Shown: positions 1-8,615 of the stretch, piece by piece | How the letters are laid out: each line of letters begins with the position of its first letter | Position numbering within the stretch: the first letter of the stretch is position 1 | Assembly (NCBI GenBank): GCA_963704535.1 | Contig: OY969916.1 | Location: 11,160,001-11,224,000 of the forward strand | Direction of reading: 5' to 3' | Length of the DNA stretch: 64,000 nt | Source of the DNA: G963704535 sp963704535 | Lineage (GTDB): Bacteria; Chloroflexota; Chloroflexia; Chloroflexales; Roseiflexaceae | Program-made: the position numbers and the translations under genes | Notes under the pieces: model-generated | What the model was told of the DNA's origin: nothing | What the model saw: only the letters and a program-made list of their open reading frames with translations | The model's database searches: none

Positions 1-276
1 GGTGGGCCGGGCGGCCCGCAGCACGTCGGCGGCGGCGGCCAGCTCGGCCCGCAGCGCGTCGGGCGTGGGCGCAGCGCTGCGCGCGGCGGCCAGCGCCAGG
101 CCATAGGCCGCTGCGGCGCCGATCGCTGGCGCCCCGCGGATGACCATGTCGCGGATGGCGGCGGCGACCTCGCGCTCGTCGGCGAGATCCAGGTAGGCGG
201 TTCGGTGCGGCAGTAGCCGCTGATCCAACATGCGAACGATGCCGTCCTTCCACTCGATGCTGGCGTATGCGCTCAT
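1..276 (-). CDS. mtnA: S-methyl-5-thioribose-1-phosphate isomerase, N-terminal part (cut by window edge)
   Basis: The minus strand is open from an ATG at 276 to the window edge (92 codons). The product reads VRMLDQRLLPHRTAYLDL followed by a stretch containing IRDMVIRGAPAIGAAAAYG, the N-terminal signature of MtnA, which isomerises 5-methylthioribose-1-phosphate to the ribulose form in methionine salvage. A strong AGGAGG lies about 6 bases before the ATG, which fixes the start. The rest lies outside the window. eIF2B-like paralogues share the fold, but the RGAPAIG motif favours MtnA. Confidence 0.85.
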   Translation of the reverse strand, partial: MSAYASIEWKDGIVRMLDQRLLPHRTAYLDLADEREVAAAIRDMVIRGAPAIGAAAAYGLALAAARSAAPTPDALRAELAAAADVLRAARPT

Positions 277-679
277 AGAACCCTCCTCATGTCAGGCGAT
301 GCTCGATCATAGGGCACGATCATACCAGCTTTGGGAGAAGATGGTGCGGAGGGCTTCCTTGGGGTACAATTGCCTTGAAAAGGGGGAGTTTGAGAGATCT
401 GCCCCTCATAGTCACACTCACAGTACCACGCCGGAAAAAGGATATTCCCCGCGTCCAGGAGCTACGGGCGATTCAGCGTCGACGAGGAACGCAAGAGCCA
501 GTCTAACTCCTAGGTTGAGCGATCACATAGTCGCCGAAATCGAGGAGGCTCGTGCCGAAGGATTGCTTGCGCCGTCGGCCTGCGTGCCGTGGTCATATAT
601 AATGGCGCGAACTCTCGTAAGGGCGTATCGCATACGCCCCGACCACGGACCACTGACCACCGACAACGAAAGGGCCACC
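277..679. other. intergenic region between divergent mtnA and manD
   Basis: No convincing gene. It holds a partial family-B repeat near 376-400 (GGGGGAGTTTGAG), a TATAAT at 598-603 without a good -35 box, and a palindrome at 616-637 (GGGCGTAT/ATACGCCC arms) of a family repeated elsewhere in the window. The plus frame stays open upstream of the manD start, but the predicted peptide is unlike any enolase N-terminus, so it is left out. Confidence 0.5.
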
Positions 680-1939
680 ATGCGAATCACCAACGTCAAG
701 GTCGTCGTGACATGCCCCGGCCGCAACTACGTGCTGGTCAAGATCGAGACCGACGAGCCGGGCCTCTACGGCTGGGGCGACGCCACGCTGAACGGGCGCG
801 AGCTGGCGGTGGCGGCGGCGCTGGAGCAGCATATCGCGCCGCTGCTGGTCGGGCGTGACCCGGACCGGGTCGAGGATATCTGGCAGTACCTGTTCCGTGG
901 GACCTACTGGCGCGGCGGGCCGGTGCTGATGACGGCGCTGGCCGGCGTCGACCTGGCGCTGTGGGATATCAAGGGCAAGCGGGCCGGGTTGCCGCTGTAC
1001 TCGCTGCTGGGCGGCAAGACCCGCGAGGGCGCGCTGGCCTACACCCACTGCGGCGGCGCCGACTTCCAGCAGGTCGAGGAGCAAGTGCGGGCGGCCCAAG
1101 CGCGCGGGTTCAAAGTCGTGCGCGCGCAGGTTGCCATCCCCGGCATGGAGCGAACCTACGGCACCGGCGGCGCCCGCGAGGCGACCAGCGCCACCTGGCG
1201 TCCCGGCGGGACGGTCGAGGCCGTGCCGGATGCCGGCGCCGAGGAGGAGCCGCTGCCGGACGTGGAACGCTGGGAGCCCACGCCCTACCTGCGTACCATC
1301 CCGCGGTTGTTCGAGCACCTGCGCGTGGCGCTGGGCGACGATATCGAACTGCTCCACGACGTCCACGAGCGGCTGACGCCGATCCAGGCCGCCCGGCTGG
1401 CCAGGGAGCTTGAGCCCTACCACCTGTTCTTTCTCGAAGACCCGCTGCGACCGGAACACAAAGACAGCTTCCGGCTGATTCGCCAGCACAGCACCACCCC
1501 GATCGCGATGGGCGAGCTGTTCCACACCCGCTGGGAGGCGCTGCCGCTGATCAGCGAACAACTGATCGACTTCATCCGCTGCGACCTGGGCCATATCGGC
1601 GGCCTGACCGAGGCGCGCAAGATCGCCGCGCTGGCCGAGACCTACTACGTCCAGACTGCCTGGCACGGCCCCGGCGACATCGCGCCGATCACCCACGCCG
1701 CCAATGTCCACCTCGACTTGGCGATCCCCAATTTTGGCGTACAGGAGATGGTCTTTTTCCCCGATGTCACCCAGGCCGTGATCACCGGCGGGCCGACCTT
1801 CCAGGACGGCTACTTGCACGTCACCGACGCGCCGGGCCTGGGCACCGACGTGGACGAGGCCGCCGCAGCCCGCCACCCGTACCGGCGCGGCTACCTACCC
1901 ACCGTTCGCCGGGCCGACGGCAGCGTCCATGATCGGTAA
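680..1939 (+). CDS. enolase-superfamily sugar-acid dehydratase, D-mannonate dehydratase (ManD/RspA) type
   Basis: The 419-residue product starts MRITNVKVVVTCPGRNYVLV at an ATG matching the usual ManD start. GWGDATLNGRELAV, the TYWRGGPVL segment and DLALWDIKGK follow the ManD capping domain, and the barrel carries DVHERLTP, FLEDPL and MGELF, which hold the metal-binding acids. ManD enzymes dehydrate D-mannonate to 2-keto-3-deoxy-gluconate; several family members have low or different activity, so the substrate is inferred. The length is normal. A uronate-dehydrogenase-like gene follows, which fits hexuronate/aldonate catabolism. Confidence 0.8.
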   Translation: MRITNVKVVVTCPGRNYVLVKIETDEPGLYGWGDATLNGRELAVAAALEQHIAPLLVGRDPDRVEDIWQYLFRGTYWRGGPVLMTALAGVDLALWDIKGKRAGLPLYSLLGGKTREGALAYTHCGGADFQQVEEQVRAAQARGFKVVRAQVAIPGMERTYGTGGAREATSATWRPGGTVEAVPDAGAEEEPLPDVERWEPTPYLRTIPRLFEHLRVALGDDIELLHDVHERLTPIQAARLARELEPYHLFFLEDPLRPEHKDSFRLIRQHSTTPIAMGELFHTRWEALPLISEQLIDFIRCDLGHIGGLTEARKIAALAETYYVQTAWHGPGDIAPITHAANVHLDLAIPNFGVQEMVFFPDVTQAVITGGPTFQDGYLHVTDAPGLGTDVDEAAAARHPYRRGYLPTVRRADGSVHDR

Positions 1940-1942
1940 TTT

Positions 1943-2045
1943 GTCCGTTGTCAGTTGTCAGTTGTCAGTTGTCCGTTGCAACGAACAACTGACGAGAAAA
2001 AGGGGGAGTTTGAGGGGGCCACCCCTCAAGAAAAACTCCTCTCAC
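1943..2045. repeat. two stacked intergenic repeats (TGTCAGT family and family B)
   Basis: TTGTCAGTTGTCAGTTGTC tandem words at 1943-1980 with a partial reverse complement just after them are followed by a family-B element at 1997-2040 (GGGGGAGTTTGAGGGG, then the complementary CCCCTCAAG arm). Both families recur elsewhere (60603-60660 and many loci). They separate manD from the next gene. Confidence 0.75.
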
Positions 2046-2112
2046 ATTTTCATCCACAGTTGTGCCCGCAGCGGGCATGGAAGTCTGACAGAAAAGGAAA
2101 AGGCTCTCACGA

Positions 2113-2867
2113 ATGACCGACAACACAACCAAACGCAAGGTCTTGCTGACGGGCGCGGCGGGCCGGATCGCGACCGCCTTCCGCCACTACGATGGGGAGC
2201 GCTACGCGCTGCGCCTGGCCGACCGCGACTTGGGCCGGATCGGCGACAGCGCGGGCCACGAGGCTGTCGCGCTGGAGATCGCCGACCTCGATGCGTGCCA
2301 GGCGGCCTGCGCCGGCATCGACACGGTCGTCCACCTGGCCGCCGACCCCTCGCCGGATGCGGATTTCTACGGCTCGCTGCTCGACAACAATATCAAGGGC
2401 ACCTACAACGTCTTTCGCGCGGCCAGGGACCAGGGCTGCCGGCGGGTGATCTTCGCCAGCAGCGTCCACGCGGTGATCGGGTATATGCCCGATGTCCAGG
2501 CCCACCCCGAGTTCGCCCGTTCGCCCGATCAATATGTATGGCGTGAGCAAGTGCTTCGGCGAGGCGGTCGCCCACTACTTCGCCGCTTCCGAGGGCCTCT
2601 CCAGCATCGCCATCCGCATCGGCGCCTTCGAGGGCGACTGGGCCAAAAATAACCCCAGGGCCGACATTATGACCCGCTTTATCAGCAAGCGCGATATCGA
2701 GCCACCTGCTGGTTCGCTGTATCGAGACGCCGGATGTCCAGTTCGCGATCGTCCACGGCAGCTCCGACAACCGCTTCAAGCTCATGGATATCACCTCCAC
2801 CAGGGAGCTGCTGGGGTATGAGCCCCAGGATGACGGGTTTCGGTTCTTTAACATTGAGCTGCCGTAG
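2113..2867 (+). CDS. NAD-dependent epimerase/uronate dehydrogenase-like protein, two frameshifts
   Basis: The N-terminus has the Rossmann motif LLTGAAGRIATAF, then VVHLAADPSPDADF and IFASSVHAVIGY, typical of short extended SDR enzymes such as uronate dehydrogenase (hexuronate to aldarolactone, NAD). Similarity continues in another frame from about 2515 (PINMYGVSKCFGEA, the catalytic YxxxK) and returns in a third from about 2705 (LLVRCIETPDVQFAIVHG) to a stop at 2865-2867. Each break is explained by one extra base, so the gene is probably intact in the organism. It lies between two enolase-superfamily sequences, consistent with sugar-acid metabolism. Confidence 0.7.
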
Positions 2868-2872
2868 GGGAT

Positions 2873-2938
2873 GAGAGATTGGAGATTGGAGATTGGAGAT
2901 TGGCATACGCCTCACAATCTCCAATCTCTAATCTCCAT
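2873..2938. repeat. family-A inverted tandem repeat (GAGATTG words)
   Basis: Repeated GAGATTGGAGATTG words are followed after a short loop by complementary CAATCTCCAATCTC words, giving a long hairpin. It ends 11 bases before the ATG at 2950. Six further copies lie in this window. Confidence 0.85.
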
Positions 2939-2949
2939 TGGAGGCGTGT

Positions 2950-3000
2950 ATGAAAATCACCACTATCGAGACATACGCGGTTTGGGGTGGGCACCGCAAC
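2950..3000 (+). pseudogene. truncated start of an enolase-superfamily gene
   Basis: A GGAGG and an ATG open a frame reading MKITTIETYAVWGGHRN, the N-terminus of mandelate racemase/muconate lactonizing family enzymes. Similarity stops after 17 codons; the sequence then runs directly into the 3' end of the minus-strand gene that ends at 3002. The remaining ~350 codons are absent, so this is a deletion remnant or an assembly join. Confidence 0.6.
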
Positions 3001-3001
3001 T

Positions 3002-3649
3002 CTAGTCGAAAAACCAACGCATGAACTGATGCGAGGCGGTCCAGGTGAGCACCGGCACGACGGTCATCAGCAGGCCCACGTACATGATGATCCGCCGCTC
3101 ACGAGGGTACTCCAGTTGCGGCTCTGTGCGGGACAGGAGCGCTAACGTAATGGCCCCAAGCGGCAACAGATAATACCAACTCGCGAGCATGGTGCCTACG
3201 AGGGTGGAGAGCGTCAACCGGTCGAGCAGATTTAGTTCTTGTATCCCCTGGCGCATATACCACACATGGTAGCCCTCCCAAGGCACATCGTAGTAGTCCG
3301 ATGCCCCCTTCGGGTCAGCATCAAACCATGCCAGCCCGCTATCATAGGCTGGCCACAGTATTAAGGCGCCATACAGAATCAGGATGCCGATGCCGATCAA
3401 TGGCAGGCCACGTTGCAGCACGGGATAGCCAAGCATCCACAAGCCGAGCAGCGGCGCACTCCCGACAAGCAGCATGAGCGGCAAACTGAGCCGGGAAAAG
3501 AGCATCAAATAGTCGGGATTGTTGGGGAGGTAAGAGTAGATCCAGGAATAGACATACTCAGACGAGCCAAGCATAGCGAGCCAGATGACAACTCCCAACA
3601 TACTGGCACAACCGATTCGAACGGGTGAGTGTGCAAGCCATCGCAGCAT
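3002..3649 (-). CDS. hypothetical integral membrane protein
   Basis: A 215-residue product whose start (MLRWLAHSPVRIG) has a GGAGG 6 bases upstream; the open frame extends further but without a better start. Hydrophobic segments include ASMLGVVIWLAMLGSS, LSLPLMLLVGSAPLLGLWML, LPLIGIGILILYGALILW, STLVGTMLASWYYLLPLG and IIMYVGLLMTVVPVL, so about five membrane spans. I recognise no family. It is convergent with the truncated enolase gene and its 3' end abuts that breakpoint. Confidence 0.6.
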   Translation of the reverse strand: MLRWLAHSPVRIGCASMLGVVIWLAMLGSSEYVYSWIYSYLPNNPDYLMLFSRLSLPLMLLVGSAPLLGLWMLGYPVLQRGLPLIGIGILILYGALILWPAYDSGLAWFDADPKGASDYYDVPWEGYHVWYMRQGIQELNLLDRLTLSTLVGTMLASWYYLLPLGAITLALLSRTEPQLEYPRERRIIMYVGLLMTVVPVLTWTASHQFMRWFFD

Positions 3650-3820
3650 GGGAGCCTCCACATCGATTTTAACGATACTATGAAAGATAAACGCAACCCG
3701 AATCAGATCCGATACGGGCACAACTGGCACAGAGCCTGATGTTGCACGGTCACGGGGCAGCACCCGCGACGGTCCCGCGGATCGATCTGCACGAGTTGAT
3801 CGTCTTTACTGGTACACACG

Positions 3821-3966
3821 ATGCGTGAAGCGTGAAACGTGAAGCGTGATGCGTGAAACGTGATCGGGTGGCAAGGGTCGGGCCGTTACGGAAGGGCCGC
3901 CACGGAGGGCTGGCCCTACAGGTGTTTGGCTCTTTCATCTGGTCATCTGGTCATCTTGTCATCGGC
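3821..3966. repeat. stacked short-word repeats upstream of the StyA-like gene
   Basis: Contains (GTGAAGC/GTGAAAC) words at 3826-3862 (family D), a GGGCCGCCACGGAGGGCTGG element (family L) near 3894 and repeated CATCTGGTCAT/CATCTTGTCAT words at 3940-3966 (family F). Each recurs in other gaps. I see no gene here. Confidence 0.7.
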
Positions 3967-3989
3967 GCAACGGACAACGGAGGACCTAC

Positions 3990-5339
3990 ATGCGAAGGAT
4001 CGCGATCATCGGCTCAGGGCAGGCGGGCCTGCTGGTGGCGCACGGGCTGCTCAAGGCCGGGTATGAAGTAACATTGTTCTCGGACCGGACGCCGGAGCAG
4101 TGGCTCCACGAGAGTCGGCCCACCGGGGCCGCCGGCCGGTTCGACCTGTCGCTGGCGTACGAGCGCGAGCTGGGCCTCAACTTCTGGGAGCAGGAGGCAG
4201 CCAAGATCGAAGGGGTGTACCTGACATTCTGCCTCAAGCCGTTGAACCCGTTTCTCACGCTGTCCGGGCGCTTTGAAAAATATGCCATGGCGATCGACTT
4301 GCGCTTGCAGAGCCACCGCTGGCTAATCGAGTTCGCGGCGCGGGGCGGCACGCTGGTGTTTGAGACCGTCACGCTGGAGCGGCTTGACGAGATCGCCGCC
4401 GACCACGACCTGACCGTCGTCGCGTCGGGGCGGGGCGCGATCAGCCAGCTCTTCACGCGCGATGCCGGGCGCAGCGTCTACGACAAGCCACAGCGCAACC
4501 TGGCGATGATTATCACCACCGGCGGCCGGATGGACTTCGACGAACTACCCTTCCGGCCGGTGAAGTTCAATTTCATTGCGCCGATCGGCGAGGCGTTCTG
4601 GGTTCCCTATCACCACAAGACCCACGGGCCGACATGGAGTTTGGTGTTCGAGGCCAAGCCCGGCGGCCCGATGGACCGCTTCGGCGGGGCTAAGAGCGGG
4701 GCCGAGGCGCTGATGGTGGGCAAGCAGGTGATCAAGGAGCTGTTCCCCTGGGATTGGTCGTGGGCCAGGGATATGGAGCTGGCCGACGAGCACGGCTGGC
4801 TGGTGGGCGCCTTCCCGCCGACGGTGCGCCAGCCGGTGGGCCGGCTGCCGTCGGGGCGCATCGTGACGCCGATCGGCGATACGAGCATGGCCTTCGACCC
4901 GATCGCCGGCCAGGGCGCCAACAACGGCAATAAGATGGCCCGCAACCTGGTCGAGTCGGTCGTGGCGCATGGGGAGCGACCGTTTGACGCGGTCTGGATG
5001 GAGGCGACGTTCGAGCGGTTCTACGCCGATCACGGCGCGCCGGCGTACACATTCAATAATATCTTCCTTGAGCCGATCACTCCCGCCGGCCAGGAGCTGC
5101 TGATCGCCCAATACGGAAGCGATGGGCACCTGGACAACCGCAGCGGCAAGCAAGCGATCGCCAATGCGATCTGCGACAACTTCACGGACCCACGCTCCTT
5201 GACCGAGGTGTTTCTGGACATGGGCAAGGCGCGCGCGTTTATCGCGGCGGCGACAGGCCGCTCCTGGCGCTGGTCGGCGGCCAGCGGCCGCCTGGCGATC
5301 ATGGCGAACCAGCTTCGCCGGCGGCTAGGGGCGCGGTGA
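3990..5339 (+). CDS. StyA-like FAD-dependent monooxygenase
   Basis: The 449-residue protein begins MRRIAIIGSGQAGLLVAHGL, a GxGxxG dinucleotide-binding motif, and carries FRPVKFNFIAPIGEAFWVPY and the second FAD motif DTSMAFDPIAGQGANNGNK, the pattern of styrene monooxygenase oxygenase components (StyA) in the group E flavin monooxygenases. StyA proteins epoxidise alkenyl aromatics using reduced FAD from a partner reductase (StyB). No StyB gene is adjacent, so the physiological substrate and electron donor are unknown. Confidence 0.75.
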   Translation: MRRIAIIGSGQAGLLVAHGLLKAGYEVTLFSDRTPEQWLHESRPTGAAGRFDLSLAYERELGLNFWEQEAAKIEGVYLTFCLKPLNPFLTLSGRFEKYAMAIDLRLQSHRWLIEFAARGGTLVFETVTLERLDEIAADHDLTVVASGRGAISQLFTRDAGRSVYDKPQRNLAMIITTGGRMDFDELPFRPVKFNFIAPIGEAFWVPYHHKTHGPTWSLVFEAKPGGPMDRFGGAKSGAEALMVGKQVIKELFPWDWSWARDMELADEHGWLVGAFPPTVRQPVGRLPSGRIVTPIGDTSMAFDPIAGQGANNGNKMARNLVESVVAHGERPFDAVWMEATFERFYADHGAPAYTFNNIFLEPITPAGQELLIAQYGSDGHLDNRSGKQAIANAICDNFTDPRSLTEVFLDMGKARAFIAAATGRSWRWSAASGRLAIMANQLRRRLGAR

Positions 5340-5435
5340 GTTTGATGTGTAGGGCCGCAGCGGCACTCCGATGATCTGGTACAATACGCGCCAGACACCT
5401 CATACGCCGCCGTCCTCGCGCAGCAGTGGTAAGCC

Positions 5436-5972
5436 ATGCCGATCGTACGTAAAATTAGCGCCGAGTCGTTCTACGCCGACGACCTGCCGGTGATAGTGCC
5501 GCCGGCGGCCAGCGTCCAGCTCCTCCAGGTGTTGCAGATCAGCGGCGCCGAGCGACCGCTCACGCAGCCGCCGCGGATCGGCGATGTCGTGCGGCTGAAG
5601 GCATCGACCGGTATGGCGGACGAGCGGGTACTCGGCGTGGTGCTGCGGGTGCAGATCCGCCGCGACGGCATCTGGACCCGCGCCGAGCTGCTGATGCACG
5701 CCGGTGTGCTGTGGGTCAGCAAGTCAGCGATCGACGGCGTGATCGGCCGCCCCAAAGGGGTCAGCCGGATCGACCAGCCGACCAAACGCATCCACGATCG
5801 GGTCCACGGCGGGACACATGGCTGGTTTGTGCGGGTCTACGAGGGTAAGCGGCACAAGCTCGCGCGGATGTTCAGCGACAATCAGCATGGCAGCCGCGCC
5901 GATGCCCTGCGCGCCGCGCTGGCCTTTCACGCCGCCGCGTTCGAGCAGCTCAAGCCGCCGGAACCGGGGTAG
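5436..5972 (+). CDS. hypothetical protein with AP2-like C-terminal region
   Basis: A 178-residue product of unknown function. The C-terminal part (HGWFVRVYEGKRHKLARMFSD, then SRADALRAALAFHAAAF) resembles the three-strand-plus-helix pattern of bacterial AP2-type DNA-binding domains in integrase/homing proteins; this is a pattern match only. The N-terminal 120 residues look like a small beta-rich domain with no motif I know. A TGnTACAAT extended -10 sits at 5377-5385. Confidence 0.5.
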   Translation: MPIVRKISAESFYADDLPVIVPPAASVQLLQVLQISGAERPLTQPPRIGDVVRLKASTGMADERVLGVVLRVQIRRDGIWTRAELLMHAGVLWVSKSAIDGVIGRPKGVSRIDQPTKRIHDRVHGGTHGWFVRVYEGKRHKLARMFSDNQHGSRADALRAALAFHAAAFEQLKPPEPG

Positions 5973-5989
5973 GATTTACGATTTGCCGA

Positions 5990-6225
5990 CCACCGACCGA
6001 GAACAAAGAACAAAGAACAAAGAACAAACAGACCCGCCACCGACCACTGACCACTGAGCGCCGACCATCGACCACTGAGCGCAGAGCAGGTTCTCGGTTC
6101 TTCGTAGTCCGGTGAGGGGCGTATGCAATACGCCCTTACGTGCTCTGGCTCCATCCTCCATCCTCCATCCTCAGATGCACCCCTTCATCTTGTCATCTTG
6201 TCATCTTGTCATCTTGTCACCCGCA
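5990..6225. repeat. composite of intergenic word repeats
   Basis: Holds GAACAAAGAACAAAGAAC (family C) near 6000-6026, CCACCGACCACTGACCACTGAG words (family I) at 6035-6080, the palindrome GGGCGTATGCAATACGCCC at 6118-6136 (family J) and CATCTTGTCATCTTGTCAT at 6187-6218 (family F). The four unrelated families lie end to end between two convergent genes. Confidence 0.75.
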
Positions 6226-6227
6226 GG

Positions 6228-7043
6228 CTACACATCGATCCGCGCGTCCTCCCGCTCGGCGCCGCCCGCCGCGATCCCTTGCCGTAGCGCTTTGGCCGTC
6301 TGCCCGGCGCCGGTCGCGAAGATGCTGATGTCGCTGTTACAGGTCAGCATGGTCATGCCACGCCGGTGCCAGTCCAGCACCACTGCCGGGTCGCCGGTGT
6401 GGATTCCCGAGGCGACCTGGTGCGCGCGGGCCGAGGCCACCACCCGCTCGATCGCATCGCTCACCGCAGGCGCGCCGACATTCTGCTCGCCGAGCGAGAT
6501 CGTCAGGTCGAACGGGCCGATCAGCGCCACGTCCACGCCCGGCACCGAGAGCAACTCATCGATATTGTCGACCGCCCGCTTGCGCTCGATCTGGAGGATC
6601 ACCAGCGTGTGCTCGTTCATATGCTGGACCAGCTCCTGCGGGCCGGGGCCGCCGTAGTCGGTGTGGGCGCGGCCGGCGCTGGCGCCCCGCGCGCCCATAG
6701 GCGGGTACTTGATGAAGCTGACGAACTGCTCGACCTGCTCGCGGGTCTCGACGCGCGGCAGCATCAGGCCCATGGCCCCGGCGTCGAGCGGCTGCGAAGC
6801 CAGGTGGTAGGCCAGGTCGGGCACGCGCACCAGCGGCACGATGCCGGCCAGGCGCGCGACCTTGATCATGTCGGAGACAGTCGACAGATCGTAGGTGCCG
6901 TGCTCCATGTCGATGAAGACGAAGTCGAAGCCCACGTTGGCCAGCATCCACACAAACCCCGGCGAGCGCACTTCGCTCAGCATTGTGCCGACGACTGGCT
7001 CGCCGCGCTTCAGCGCCTGTTTCACCCGGTTGGGTCGCAGCAT
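6228..7043 (-). CDS. HpcH/HpaI aldolase-citrate lyase family protein
   Basis: From MLRPNRVKQALKRGEPVVGT the 271-residue product follows class II 2-keto-3-deoxy-sugar-acid aldolases: FVFIDMEHGTYDL (metal and catalytic region), MLPRVETREQVEQFV, ASAGRAHTDYG and VALIGPFDLTISLG. These enzymes cleave 2-keto-3-deoxy acids to pyruvate or an aldehyde with a divalent metal. The start is preceded by an AAAGGA. The ManD and dehydrogenase-like genes nearby suggest sugar-acid breakdown, but the substrate cannot be read from sequence. Confidence 0.8.
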   Translation of the reverse strand: MLRPNRVKQALKRGEPVVGTMLSEVRSPGFVWMLANVGFDFVFIDMEHGTYDLSTVSDMIKVARLAGIVPLVRVPDLAYHLASQPLDAGAMGLMLPRVETREQVEQFVSFIKYPPMGARGASAGRAHTDYGGPGPQELVQHMNEHTLVILQIERKRAVDNIDELLSVPGVDVALIGPFDLTISLGEQNVGAPAVSDAIERVVASARAHQVASGIHTGDPAVVLDWHRRGMTMLTCNSDISIFATGAGQTAKALRQGIAAGGAEREDARIDV

Positions 7044-7163
7044 CGCGCCATCCTTTCTTGCTCTACCATCCTCGCGAACGCCGGGCGATTGTACCATACA
7101 TCTACACGACCACCGACCACCGACCACTGAGGATGGAGGATGGCGCTCTACCAACGCGGAGGT

Positions 7164-7645
7164 CATTGGGCGATCTCGCGGTGCCCAGGGACAATCTTGT
7201 GATTGGTCGGGCAGAGTCCAGCAACACCCATGAATGATCCGGCGCTACTCATGCAGTGTGTGATTGTGTTCACGGGGATGTATAGCCGGCTCAGGGACGA
7301 TCCGGCAGCCCATAGGACGCCTGTGGCACGCCTCTACACACGAACTGGTGCAGTCATGGGCAGCCTTGAGACTCTCAAGACAGAGTTTGGCGACATCCAG
7401 ACTTAATCTAGCGCACTTCATGGACAGTCTTGTGACTCTCAAGACAGAGTTTGGCACACTCCATGGATGAGCCTGTCCGGCCCACAGACAATCTTGCACT
7501 CGACACACAGAGTCCGGCGGCGTCCACACACAATGTGACGCCATCCACACAGAGTTGGGCGGCGTCCACACACAATCTTGCGACTCGCCACACACAGGCC
7601 AGCGGTACCCATAGATGATCCAGTGATGCCCATAGAGGCGGGCGA
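7164..7645. repeat. degenerate 21-bp-period tandem array (about 22 units)
   Basis: Units such as CACACAGAGTCCGGCGGCGT, CACACACAATGTGACGCCAT and CATGGACAGTCTTGTGACTC follow each other every 21 bases (a few of 19, 22 or 23) from about 7164 to 7645. Each begins CAYRSACARTS-like and ends in a C-rich segment. All three minus frames stay open because the period is a multiple of three, but no start or known domain supports a protein. It lies between the aldolase and the Uma2 promoter. Confidence 0.8.
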
Positions 7646-7773
7646 AAATCGACCATAAAAGGAAGAAATAGTGCCGCGTTTGGTAGACGAGCACGTAAGT
7701 TCCGTCATTATAGCTCCTCAGTCAAGATAAGAGTACGTTGTCTCCGATCACGTGTCGTTCGGTGAGGAGCACG

Positions 7774-7802
7774 TTGCGATGCACCCGCCCATCGGGTATA
7801 CT
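7774..7802 (+). promoter_or_regulatory. sigma-70-type promoter upstream of Uma2 gene
   Basis: TTGCGA at 7774-7779 and TATACT at 7797-7802 with a 17-base spacer, about 40 bases before the ATG at 7841. Confidence 0.6.
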
Positions 7803-7840
7803 GGCTTCATACCGAAACAGCACGGCGAGGAGCGCGAATA

Positions 7841-8459
7841 ATGGCGATTGAAGCGCGCGAGCAGAGTTCTACGGGTGGTAGACCCTGAGAATGACACGAT
7901 TTTGGATCTGGGGCTCATCCAGGGGCTCTGGACTGAGGAGCAGTACCTCAAGATCACCGACCACAGCCGCCGCCTACTCGAATTCACCGATGGCTATGTG
8001 GAGCTACTGCCAATGCCGACCCGCCGGCACCAGGTCATCCTGGCCCTCCTCTACGAGCTGTTCGTCGCGTTCGTCCGGCCGCTGGGTGGGAAAGTCCTGT
8101 TTGCTCCACTGCGCGTTCAGGTACGCCCCGGCAAGTACCGCGAGCCGGACCTGCTGCTGCTGCGCGATGTCGATGACGCGCGTAACCAGGAGGCCTTCTG
8201 GCTGGGCGCCGACCTGGTGGCCGAGATCGTCAGCCCCGATGATCCCGAGCGCGACACCAGGGTGAAGCGCGCCGACTACGCCGAGGCCGGCATCCCCGAA
8301 TGTTGGATCGTCAACCCCGAGGACGAGACGATCGCCGTGCTGACGCTGGCCGGCGACGCCTACGCCGAGCACGGCATCTTCCGCCGTGGCGACGCGGCGA
8401 CCTCGGCCCTGCTGGATGGGTTCGCGGTGCGCGTGGACGCACTGCTCGACGCCAAATAA
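7841..8459 (+). CDS. Uma2 family (DUF820) PD-(D/E)XK-type protein, probable frameshift near the start
   Basis: The main frame encodes an Uma2 domain: LLEFTDGYVELLPMPTRRHQ, YREPDLLLLRD, DLVAEIVSPDDPERDTRVKR and YAEAGIPECWIVNPED, which includes the predicted nuclease-fold acids. The best start, ATG at 7841 after GGCGAGGAG, reads MAIEAREQSSTGGR and hits a stop; one extra C near 7886 would join it to the main frame. Otherwise the protein starts at TTG 7848. Uma2 proteins are common, multi-copy and functionally undefined. Confidence 0.75.
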
Positions 8460-8615
8460 GCTGCGAAATGTAATCCCGAAGCAATGCGAAAGTTGTAGCC
8501 CATGCCCGGCTCGCTCCCACGCTGCGTGCTTCTCCCCAGGTTCGCGCAACCTGACCGGGCTTGATCGCGTTGGGTATCATAGAGGTGGAGTTGGTAGCAG
8601 GAAGGCGGCGCTGTC

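Noticed and set aside
593..1876. Long minus-strand reading frame opposite the mannonate-dehydratase-like gene
   Set aside because: It has no recognisable protein features and is the expected shadow of a high-GC gene; the plus strand has a full conserved enzyme.
7164..7645. CRISPR array
   Set aside because: Units are 21 bp without a constant repeat and variable spacer of CRISPR size, and no cas genes are present.
7245..7708. Three overlapping minus-strand frames with heptad-like peptides
   Set aside because: They arise from the 21-bp period, which keeps all three frames open; none has a ribosome site or known domain.
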